Notes: generated by a model not told the origin, from the sequence alone. Positions 1 through 5,251 are shown, counted from the first letter of the stretch. The stretch: DNA of 5,512 nt from Rhizobiaceae bacterium (GCA_016793565.1 JAEUMA010000722.1:1-5512), one strand, 5' to 3'. Translations and numbers: made by a program.

Positions 1-19
1 GGCCAACTGATGTTGTCAA
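1..19 (-). promoter_or_regulatory. Left-facing promoter, -35 box only (divergent gene off the left edge)
   Basis: Read on the minus strand, positions 19 to 14 spell TTGACA, a perfect sigma-70 -35 box. With a normal 16-18 bp spacer the -10 box would fall beyond the left edge, so only half of the promoter is visible. It overlaps the forward -35 box (TTGTCA at 13-18) and the leftmost TGGT element of the operator array. I infer a divergent gene to the left, controlled by the same regulator. No coding sequence of that gene is visible. Confidence 0.4.
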
Positions 20-41
20 CCAGAGCCTGACCAGATAAATT
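13..41 (+). promoter_or_regulatory. Candidate sigma-70 promoter of the regulator-oxidase pair
   Basis: TTGTCA at 13-18 matches the -35 consensus at five of six positions. TAAATT at 36-41 matches the -10 consensus at four of six, with a 17-bp spacer. Transcription would start near 48, giving a leader of about 50 nt before the TTG start at 101. TGGT elements overlap both boxes, as expected for repression by a GntR-family protein. The -10 box is weak, so the assignment is tentative. Confidence 0.35.
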
Positions 42-55
42 GGTTGAACTGGTTG
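16..55. promoter_or_regulatory. Candidate operator array for the FCD/GntR regulator
   Basis: Four TGGT elements lie in 35 bp: ACCA at 19-22 and 30-33 (TGGT on the minus strand), and TGGT at 41-44 and 50-53 on the plus strand. The longest inverted pair is TCAACCA (16-22) with TGGTTGA (41-47). TGGTTG also repeats directly at 41 and 50. AATTGGT at 38-44 equals one half-site of the operators of FadR-subfamily proteins such as PdhR, UxuR and LldR, which normally read AATTGGT-N-ACCAATT. Spacings of 11, 11 and 9 bp put the elements on about the same face of the helix. The array covers both divergent promoters, so autoregulation plus control of the left gene is the simple reading. No binding data support it. 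Confidence 0.4.
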
Positions 56-69
56 TGATTTGCGCGGCC

Positions 70-86
70 GCCGCGACGCGGCTTTT
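70..86 (+). promoter_or_regulatory. Short GC hairpin with T-run in the regulator leader
   Basis: GCCGC (70-74) pairs with GCGGC (78-82) around a GAC loop and is followed by TTTT at 83-86. It lies just before the ribosome binding site at 88-94. It resembles a weak intrinsic terminator or a structure limiting translation, but a five-bp stem with four T can occur by chance in DNA this GC-rich. Confidence 0.2.
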
Positions 87-87
87 C

Positions 88-94
88 GGGGAGA
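88..94 (+). promoter_or_regulatory. Shine-Dalgarno site that fixes the TTG start of the regulator
   Basis: GGGGAGA at 88-94 ends six bases before the TTG at 101. It is the best purine-rich site near the 5' end of the reading frame. It supports the rare TTG start over the GTG at codon 13 (137), which has no comparable site upstream and would leave little sequence before the DNA-binding domain. Confidence 0.6.
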
Positions 95-100
95 TCAGTC

Positions 101-778
101 TTGACCGCAGGGCAGCAGAAGACGACGCCGCTCGGCGTGGACGAGATCGTTGCCGCCATTCGCGCGATGCAGAGGTCGGGCGAAAAACTGCCCTCCGAGC
201 GGGACCTCGCCGAAGGCCTGAACGTGAAACGGCACCAGTTGCGCAAGGCGCTGGAGGTGATGCGTCGTGCCGGCGACATCAAGGCAGCGCATGTCCGCCG
301 AGCGCCCAGTGCGCAGCCCCGCTACAGCGAGGAACTTGTGCGGCTCACCAATCCGCTGGAGGTTATCGAGCTTCGGCTGATGATGGAGCCGGGGCTGGCA
401 CGGCTTGCCTCACTACGGGCTTCGCCGCTCGAGATCGCGCGCATCGTGGAGGCTGCCACCACGCCGGAGAACGCCGCCTATGGCGAGGCGGACTTCGCTT
501 TTCACCTCTCGGTCGCGGCGGCGGCCCGCAACCACCTAGCCACCGAGTTCTATCGCATGCTGCGGCAGGTGGGCGTCGATGCGCGGGTGCGCATTTCCGG
601 CATGTCGCCGCCGACATGCCCCAAGCGCATCGCCAAGCGGGATGCCGAGCACCGCGCCATAGCCGACGCCATCGCCAGACGCGATTCCGACGCGGCTGAG
701 CGCGCCATGCGCACGCATCTGCAAGCGGTGCTCCAGCAGATCAACGAACGGTCGAGCGCCGGCTCGTTCGCGGCCTGA
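101..778 (+). CDS. FadR-type GntR regulator with FCD domain, probable repressor of vitamin B6 degradation (PyrR-like)
   Basis: This 225-residue cytoplasmic protein is a DNA-binding regulator of the GntR superfamily, FadR subfamily. Residues about 12-66 form the winged helix-turn-helix, with the typical core LPSERDLAEGLNVKRHQLRK at 30-49; the wing that follows lacks the usual GxGxFV sequence. Residues about 84-215 form the all-helical FCD ligand domain. Its four expected metal-binding residues are visible: Asp131, His135, His184 and His206, so a metal-assisted carboxylate or similar ligand is likely. The start is TTG, chosen for the good ribosome binding site. The oxidase gene follows after 29 bp on the same strand. 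In Mesorhizobium loti, as I recall, a GntR-family repressor of vitamin B6 degradation (mll6786) lies next to the pyridoxine 4-oxidase gene (mll6785). The same order here, together with the oxidase's active-site signature, suggests the same role. The family assignment is firm; the B6 role is inferred from context. It could instead respond to another substrate of the neighbouring oxidase. Confidence 0.93.
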   Translation: MTAGQQKTTPLGVDEIVAAIRAMQRSGEKLPSERDLAEGLNVKRHQLRKALEVMRRAGDIKAAHVRRAPSAQPRYSEELVRLTNPLEVIELRLMMEPGLARLASLRASPLEIARIVEAATTPENAAYGEADFAFHLSVAAAARNHLATEFYRMLRQVGVDARVRISGMSPPTCPKRIAKRDAEHRAIADAIARRDSDAAERAMRTHLQAVLQQINERSSAGSFAA

Positions 779-807
779 TCGGTTTCAGCAGCGGAGCGAG
801 GCGGACC

Positions 808-2352
808 GTGGAGACGCATTTCGACGTGCTGGTAATCGGCGCGGGATCGGCAGGATCGGTGCTCGCGGCGCGGCTGACCGCCGATCCGGCTTGCAGGGTC
901 TGTCTGGTCGAAGCGGGCGACGAGCCCGCCGATCCAGACATCGCCGATCCGCTGAAGTGGACGCAACTGCAGGGACGTGCCTACGACTGGGCCTATAGGA
1001 CGGTGCCGCAACCCTTCACGGACTGGCGCGTGCACGAGTGGCCGCGCGGAAAGGTCGTCGGCGGTTCGGGTTGTCTGCACGCCATGGCCTATGTCCGCGG
1101 CCATGCCGACGATTTCGACGCATGGCGTACGGCCGGCGGGGAGCGCTGGTCCTTCGAAAGCCTCCTACCGGCTTTCAGGCGCAGCGAGTCCTTCACAGCC
1201 TTCGAACATTCGGCGCGGGGCCTTGGAGGGCCGCTCGACGTCTGGCTACCGCAAGACGAGGTCAGCCCGGTCGTCCGCGCCTACATCGCCGCCGGCCAGG
1301 CGCTGGGCGCGCCAGTTCTCAGCGATCACAACAGCGGCTCAATCGTCGGCACGTCGCCCAATTCGCTCAACATCCGTAACGGCCGCCGTCTCAGCGTCGC
1401 CGACGCCTATCTCACTCCGGAGGTCCGGTCGCGTCCCAATCTGACGATCCTGACAGGCTGCGAGGTCGATGAGATCGAGTGGGAAAACTCGCTCGCGGCC
1501 GGGATCGTCGCGGTGCGCGGAAGCGAGACGTTGCGCCTTTCGGCCGACCGGATCGTGCTTTCGGCGGGAGCGATATCGTCGCCCCTCATTCTCATGCGGT
1601 CGGGAATCGGCCCCGAAGCAAGCCTGCGCGACGCCGGCATCGCCTGCCGGCTGGATCGCACGGAAATCGGCGAGAACCTGCAGGATCACCTGTTGGGGCT
1701 CGGCAATGTCTATCGCGCGCGAAAGCCGGTGCCGCCCTCGCGGCTGCAGCACTCCGAATCGCTGATGTATCTGCATGGGGACGATATGGCCCGCGCCGAA
1801 GGCAGCCCCGATATCGTGCTGGCCTGCGTCGTGGCGCCCTCGGCAGCGGCCGGCCTCAAGGCGCCGCCTTATGGATCGGCCTACACGCTGCTGTTCGGCG
1901 TCACACATCCTCAAAGCCGAGGCCAGCTTCGCCCCGGCGGGCCCAGCCGCAAGGACGCGCCGATCATCGACCCGCGCTATCTCGACGCCGAATACGACCG
2001 TGCGACCTTCCGGACAGCGCTGCGGCGCGCGCGCGAAGTCGGCGCGCACCCGGCGCTGGACGAGTGGCGGGATGCCGAAGTCCTGCCCGGCCCAGAAGCG
2101 CGCACCGACCAGGAACTCGACGCCTTCGTGGCGCGCTCGGTTTCGACGCACCACCATCCCTGCGGCACCTGCCGGATGGGAACGGACGACGATGCCGTCG
2201 TGGATGCCGATCTGCGCGTGAGGGGTTTCGACAATCTCTTCGTCGTCGATGCCTCGATCATCCCGGCGATACCCTGCGGCCCGATCAACGCCGCTGTGGT
2301 GGCGCTTGCCGAACATTGGGTCGCGGAGGTCGCGGGCGCCCCGACGCGCTGA
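808..2352 (+). CDS. pno: GMC-family FAD oxidase, probable pyridoxine 4-oxidase
   Basis: A full-length (514 aa) soluble flavoprotein of the glucose-methanol-choline family. The dinucleotide fold starts with GAGSAG at 11-16 and ends with Glu35, which should hold the adenosine ribose. The first family signature is at about 80-98 (RGKVVGGSG, then AMAYVRG), the second at 254-269 (GAISSPLILMRSGIGP), and the C-terminal domain carries HHHPCGTCRMG at 448-458. Most GMC enzymes pair the His before PxGT with an Asn or His about 43 residues later. Here the partner position is Pro492 (CGPIN), and a second His (448) sits two before His450. Pyridoxine 4-oxidase of Mesorhizobium loti uses His460, His462 and Pro504; each differs from this protein by exactly 12. 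That enzyme oxidises pyridoxine to pyridoxal with O2, making H2O2, as the first step of B6 degradation pathway I. The adjacent GntR regulator fits. The GTG start has GAGG six bases upstream (798-801). There is no signal peptide. The GMC family is certain; the substrate is inferred, and another alcohol, such as an aromatic one, is possible. Confidence 0.95.
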   Translation: METHFDVLVIGAGSAGSVLAARLTADPACRVCLVEAGDEPADPDIADPLKWTQLQGRAYDWAYRTVPQPFTDWRVHEWPRGKVVGGSGCLHAMAYVRGHADDFDAWRTAGGERWSFESLLPAFRRSESFTAFEHSARGLGGPLDVWLPQDEVSPVVRAYIAAGQALGAPVLSDHNSGSIVGTSPNSLNIRNGRRLSVADAYLTPEVRSRPNLTILTGCEVDEIEWENSLAAGIVAVRGSETLRLSADRIVLSAGAISSPLILMRSGIGPEASLRDAGIACRLDRTEIGENLQDHLLGLGNVYRARKPVPPSRLQHSESLMYLHGDDMARAEGSPDIVLACVVAPSAAAGLKAPPYGSAYTLLFGVTHPQSRGQLRPGGPSRKDAPIIDPRYLDAEYDRATFRTALRRAREVGAHPALDEWRDAEVLPGPEARTDQELDAFVARSVSTHHHPCGTCRMGTDDDAVVDADLRVRGFDNLFVVDASIIPAIPCGPINAAVVALAEHWVAEVAGAPTR

Positions 2353-2363
2353 AGCGATCACGT

Positions 2364-2393
2364 TGCGCAAGAGCGCGAACGCGCCCTTGCGCG
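2364..2393. terminator. Hairpin between convergent genes (possible bidirectional terminator)
   Basis: GCGCAAG (2365-2371) pairs perfectly with CTTGCGC (2386-2392). Inside, after one mismatch (A2372/C2385), GCGC (2373-2376) pairs with GCGC (2381-2384) around the loop GAAC, and T2364 can wobble with G2393. It fills most of the 41-bp gap between the stop codons of the oxidase and the phosphatase genes, so it can form in transcripts from either side. Neither side has a T-run, so it is not a classic intrinsic terminator; it may protect 3' ends or act with Rho. Confidence 0.5.
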
Positions 2394-3335
2394 TCAGAAG
2401 CGGACTTGCAGGAGCGAAAAATCGTCCGGCAGCGGTCCGTCGCCATTCCAGCGTCGCACCCATTCATGAACTCGAACCGGGCTGACGGCCTTGTCGGCAG
2501 CAACGAAGTCAACGAACTCCTGGAAGGACAGCATTTCGCCGTTCGGCCCGTTCACCTCGAACGTACCGTCGCTCAGGATGAGCAGGCTGTCCCCCGGCAG
2601 AACCGCCACTGTGTCGCGCTCGTAATCCATGTCCGGAAAGGTGCCGACCGCCATGCCGCCCGAAGTGACAAGTTCGGTCGCGATTACGGCGCCGTCCGCG
2701 TCGGGGCGCAGGTGAATCGCCGGCGGATGTCCCGCCGAGGAGAAATCCAGCCGCCCCGATGACCTCTGGTATACCCCGTACCAGATGGTGAAGAACATAT
2801 TGTCCTGCTTTTCCATCGGGAAGGCTTCGTTGAGCGCGGCCAGGACCGCCGGCGGGTCACGAAAATCGGCGTTTGGCAGCGCCGACGCGCGCAGTACGTT
2901 GATGACTGTCACCGACAGCAGCGCCGCGCCGACGCCGTGACCGCAGACGTCCAGAAGATAGAATGCAATGTGGTCGTCATCGATGTCGTGATACCCGAAC
3001 GAATCACCGCCCAGTTCGGTGGAGGGAATCAGCAAGTGGTCGGTGTGCGGATGCTCAGCGCGATGCTCGGGCAAAATGGAAAAGACGTAGCGCGCAGCGT
3101 CCGTCAGTTCGGCCTCGAGCCTGGCCTGCGTCTTCTGCAGAAGAATGTTGTTCTCGGCGAGCTGGTCCTCGACCGCCTCGCCGTGCTCGATCGTGCTCTG
3201 GTGCAGCATTTCGAGGTCGACGAGTTCGGCCCTGAGGCGGTCGTTCTCGGCGCGCAGCTCGTCGAGCTCGCGTCGGAGTTCGTGGATGCTCGGCTCAGCC
3301 TCGCCCGTATGACCGGAGTTCTCCTGCATGGGCAC
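2394..3335 (-). CDS. SpoIIE/RsbU-type PP2C Ser/Thr phosphatase with N-terminal coiled coil
   Basis: A 313-residue soluble protein. Residues about 16-80 are rich in Leu, Glu and Arg in heptad-like spacing and form a coiled coil that probably mediates dimerisation or partner binding. Residues about 85-313 are a complete SpoIIE-type phosphatase domain with the expected metal-site motifs: GGD (Asp111), LLDVCGHG (Asp129 to Gly134), SAGHPPA (200-206), LSDGTFE (Asp256) and a closing DDF (Asp304, Asp305). The usual second acidic residue of the GGDxxD motif is replaced (GGDSFG). Enzymes of this family dephosphorylate Ser/Thr of STAS-domain proteins in partner-switching pathways. There is no receiver, PAS or membrane segment, so input must come through the coiled coil or a partner. 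The gene is divergent from the operon at 3555, whose products resemble the other members of such a pathway. The start is GTG at 3335 or ATG at 3329; neither has a clear Shine-Dalgarno site. The phosphatase family is certain; the link to the operon is inferred from position and type. Confidence 0.95.
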   Translation of the reverse strand: MPMQENSGHTGEAEPSIHELRRELDELRAENDRLRAELVDLEMLHQSTIEHGEAVEDQLAENNILLQKTQARLEAELTDAARYVFSILPEHRAEHPHTDHLLIPSTELGGDSFGYHDIDDDHIAFYLLDVCGHGVGAALLSVTVINVLRASALPNADFRDPPAVLAALNEAFPMEKQDNMFFTIWYGVYQRSSGRLDFSSAGHPPAIHLRPDADGAVIATELVTSGGMAVGTFPDMDYERDTVAVLPGDSLLILSDGTFEVNGPNGEMLSFQEFVDFVAADKAVSPVRVHEWVRRWNGDGPLPDDFSLLQVRF

Positions 3336-3371
3336 AGGAGATAGACGCAGTGACCAAAGCGAGGCAAGCAG

Positions 3372-3399
3372 TTGATCGGCGAATCCGGCGTGCTATCGT
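3372..3399 (+). promoter_or_regulatory. Candidate extended -10 promoter for the small RNA
   Basis: TTGATC at 3372-3377 serves as a -35 box (four of six). TATCGT at 3394-3399 serves as a -10 box (four of six), preceded by TG one base earlier (3391-3392), which is an extended -10. The spacer is 16 bp. Transcription would begin near 3405, and the terminator at 3463-3486 ends the transcript after about 80 nt. That fit of distances is the main support. Confidence 0.4.
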
Positions 3400-3404
3400 T
3401 GATT

Positions 3405-3487
3405 CGCACGGATGTTTGATATTCCGTAAAGGTTTTTGGGGTTATCGATGCAGGCGGGTTTGGGTCTCGGCACCGGGGCCTTTTTTG
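3405..3487 (+). ncRNA. Probable ~80-nt small RNA (suhB/alpha-r8 MmgR-like candidate)
   Basis: The stretch lies between divergent protein genes and has the parts of a trans-acting small RNA: a promoter-like element just upstream, a 5' hairpin (ACGGA at 3408-3412 with TCCGT at 3423-3427, loop of ten), a single-stranded middle rich in G and U (GGTTTTTGGGG at 3431-3441), and an intrinsic terminator with six T. No gene precedes it on the plus strand within the gap, so the terminator must end a transcript that starts here. Size, layout and lineage fit the alphaproteobacterial suhB motif, shown in Sinorhizobium to be the ~77-nt sRNA MmgR (alpha-r8). I make that identification from memory of its form, not by alignment. 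Alternatively it is a 5' leader that attenuates the operon at 3555. Confidence 0.5.
3463..3486 (+). terminator. Intrinsic (Rho-independent) terminator
   Basis: GGTCTCG (3463-3469) pairs with CGGGGCC (3474-3480), seven pairs including two G-U, around the loop GCAC, and is followed directly by TTTTTT (3481-3486). It points right, away from the phosphatase gene, and lies 68 bp before the start at 3555. It ends the proposed small RNA or acts as an attenuator of the operon. Confidence 0.75.
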
Positions 3488-3543
3488 TGCTTTGTCCATT
3501 CGGCGGTCGGCCTCCCGGTCGTATTCAACGCCGTGTCCGCCGC

Positions 3544-3547
3544 GGAG
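3544..3547 (+). promoter_or_regulatory. Shine-Dalgarno site that fixes the start of the GHKL-like gene
   Basis: GGAG at 3544-3547 is seven bases before the ATG at 3555. The reading frame stays open upstream to a TTG at 3492, but that codon has no ribosome binding site and lies directly behind the terminator T-run. The added 21 residues would be an Arg/Ser-rich tail unlike a domain. Confidence 0.6.
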
Positions 3548-3554
3548 CCGACGA

Positions 3555-4076
3555 ATGACGCTTGCCGTGCATGAAGCCGCCGCCAAGGCGGAGTTCCGCC
3601 CGATGCTCGAAGTCGAGATGGACATCGGTGTGTTCGTGTCCAACTGGACACATTGCGACCGCATATCCTCCTATCTCGCCAGAATGGTGAGCCATAATCG
3701 CACGGATTCGCTGCTCTATTCGAACCTGTTCTCGTCAGCGCTCAACGAACTGCTCGAAACGGTCTTCCGCAGCCATGCCGGTGAAGGGCGATTCCGCTGC
3801 CATGTGTCGCGGGCAGGGTCGGTCGACCGCGTCGAGCTGACGATCCCGGCCGACGACGACCGTGCCGCTTTCTATGTGGAGACCGTTCGCGAGCTGCATC
3901 GGCCGACGGTAAGCGACCGGTATCGGAAGGCATTGTTCGCACAGGGGCCGCTCGACCTGCGAATCGGCCTCTATGAACTTGCGGTGGATTACGGCGCGGT
4001 CTTCTCCGTGGAGCAGCCCGATTCCGCGACCGTGCGACTGACTGCCGATCTCGCGCTCGAGGACTCCGAACAATAA
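3555..4076 (+). CDS. Degenerate GHKL-ATPase-like regulator (slr1658-like)
   Basis: A 173-residue soluble protein with the outline of an anti-sigma-type ATP-binding domain but not its full active site. The helix LFSSALNELLETVFRSHAG (58-76) sits where the N-box (normally ELxxNAxxH) belongs; the Mg-binding Asn is replaced by Thr69. No DxGxG (G1) motif is present. Near the end, IGLYELAVDYGAVF (137-150) and the strand ATVRLTADL (158-166) match the GxGL...GTxVxL end of HATPase domains. This pattern recalls the slr1658 family of Synechocystis, found beside slr1659-type STAS-like proteins, and the next gene begins with such a domain. The stop overlaps the next start by one base (TAATG), so the two products are probably made together and may bind each other. 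By analogy with partner switching it should hold or release the STAS-like partner; whether it binds ATP or is a kinase is doubtful. The family call rests on pattern, not alignment. Confidence 0.8.
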   Translation: MTLAVHEAAAKAEFRPMLEVEMDIGVFVSNWTHCDRISSYLARMVSHNRTDSLLYSNLFSSALNELLETVFRSHAGEGRFRCHVSRAGSVDRVELTIPADDDRAAFYVETVRELHRPTVSDRYRKALFAQGPLDLRIGLYELAVDYGAVFSVEQPDSATVRLTADLALEDSEQ

Positions 4077-5251
4077 TGGCAAAGCCCTCGCAGTCGTCTT
4101 TCGTCGTCAAATACGACGACAACAATCAGGAATTCTCCATCATAGGATCGATGCGTCCGCAGGACGTCAGCGAACTCGAAGCCTGCACGAAGCTGCTGGA
4201 GACGTCGCTGGCCGGAGTGCGCGGCACCTTCTACGTCAATGTGAAGCGGTTGGTGCGGCTGAACAACATCGCCTTCCACGTTCTGGCCGGAAGTCTGGTG
4301 CGCGCCTGTTCCGAGCGGCCCGACCTGCGCGTCGCCGTGATCACATCGAGCGTCGTCGGCTGGTCCACGCGAAAGTTCGGCGCGCTCAACAAGGTCAATC
4401 CCAACATCGTCGTCGAGGAGTACGACAGCGAGTTCTATCCGGGCCAGTCCTTCCTCGAAGAGGGCGAATTCATCCCAATCCTGCGCACGCAGACCAAGAT
4501 GACGTGGCGCCACGAGCGCAACATCCTGCCGAGGCATGGCATGCGCGAGGGCCTGACCATCGCCGACATCTGCTGCGGCATCGGCGACTTCGCCGTGCTG
4601 GTCTACAAGGAGTTCAAGCCCGCGCGTCTGGTGGCGCTGGATCACTCCCGATCGAGCCTCGGCTACGCCCGTAAGGTCGCTGCGGACTTCGGCATCCAGG
4701 GCATCGAATACATTTATGGCGACGCGGCCGAAATGCTCCTCGAAGACGAGCAGTTCGACTTCGTCACTTGCCGACACGCGCTGCAGATCTTCAACAAGCC
4801 GGACCTGATCCTCAAGGAGCTGTTCCGCATCTGCAAGCCTGGCGGACGGGTTTACGTGACCAACGAGAAGATATCGCAGTGCCTGGGCGAGCCACGCGGC
4901 GAAAGCATCCAGTGGACCTATGACGAATTGTCGAAACTGTTCGCGCATTTCGACATGGACCTCGAATTCGGCCCGAAGAGCCGGAAATTCATGGTCGAGG
5001 CCGGCTTTGACGACGTGCGGATGGAGTCCTTCATGGTCACCAACCTCGACGGCGACCCGCAGGACTTCGCCGACATCGTGAAATCCTGGGAAGAGTTGTT
5101 CGCCGGTGGCATGTCCCAGCAGCGGGGCGACAGCGCAGAGTTCGTCGAGAAGTTCCGGCGCGGCTTCCAGGACCATCTTTTCGCGGCCCTCCACCCGAAA
5201 GGCTATGCGGGGTGGCCGGTCTGGGTCGCGTCGGGGCGGAAGCCGGCATGA
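4076..5251 (+). CDS. STAS-like (slr1659-like) domain fused to a SAM-dependent methyltransferase
   Basis: A 391-residue soluble protein with two parts. Residues about 8-125 alternate strands and helices like an STAS domain of the slr1659 type: FVVKYDDNNQEFSIIG begins it, and NVKRLVRLNNIAFHVL (55-70) occupies the place of the DSSGL phosphosite loop. That loop reads LNNIAF, with no Ser or Thr to phosphorylate. Residues about 140-390 are a class I methyltransferase: motif I IADICCGIGDF (162-172), acidic Asp189 after the second strand (LVALDHS), GDAAEM (215-220), FDFVTCRHALQIF (227-239) and FRICKPGGRVYV (250-261). It resembles Methyltransf_11/UbiE-like enzymes, but the substrate cannot be read from the sequence. 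A GAGGA site (4059-4063) lies upstream, and the start overlaps the previous stop by one base. The fusion suggests that the upstream GHKL-like protein and a phosphatase control methylation. Both domains share one uninterrupted frame, so it is not a frameshift artefact. The methyltransferase is firm; the STAS label is moderate. Confidence 0.9.
   Translation: MAKPSQSSFVVKYDDNNQEFSIIGSMRPQDVSELEACTKLLETSLAGVRGTFYVNVKRLVRLNNIAFHVLAGSLVRACSERPDLRVAVITSSVVGWSTRKFGALNKVNPNIVVEEYDSEFYPGQSFLEEGEFIPILRTQTKMTWRHERNILPRHGMREGLTIADICCGIGDFAVLVYKEFKPARLVALDHSRSSLGYARKVAADFGIQGIEYIYGDAAEMLLEDEQFDFVTCRHALQIFNKPDLILKELFRICKPGGRVYVTNEKISQCLGEPRGESIQWTYDELSKLFAHFDMDLEFGPKSRKFMVEAGFDDVRMESFMVTNLDGDPQDFADIVKSWEELFAGGMSQQRGDSAEFVEKFRRGFQDHLFAALHPKGYAGWPVWVASGRKPA

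Noticed and set aside
40..699. 219-codon frame overlapping the regulator
   Set aside because: The other frame gives a complete GntR-FCD protein with all four metal ligands; this one is low-complexity.
1060..1100. Covalent FAD attachment as in choline oxidase (His in the GGSGCLHAM segment)
   Set aside because: His91 falls one residue off the covalent His of choline oxidase in the simple alignment, and the recalled pyridoxine 4-oxidase work does not require it.
1339..2463. 374-codon open frame on the minus strand over the oxidase and into the convergent gap
   Set aside because: It is a shadow of the GMC gene; the translation is Arg/Ala-rich without motifs, and it overlaps the hairpin and the phosphatase end.
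1479..2762. 427-codon plus-strand frame crossing from the oxidase into the phosphatase region
   Set aside because: It runs through two well-supported genes in other frames, is Arg/Pro-rich and has no domain.
3391..3400. EcfG (general stress response) promoter, because CGTT occurs here and the region adjoins a phosphatase gene
   Set aside because: No GGAAC-like -35 box lies 16-18 bp upstream of CGTT on either strand.
3412..3429. Five-codon frame (ATG to TAA) in the small RNA region as a leader peptide
   Set aside because: There is no ribosome binding site and no run of regulatory codons; it lies within the 5' hairpin.
3104..3664. Minus-strand frame spanning the intergenic gap and both divergent starts
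   Set aside because: It overlaps the phosphatase N-terminus, the small RNA region and the GHKL-like start, and has no domain-like sequence.
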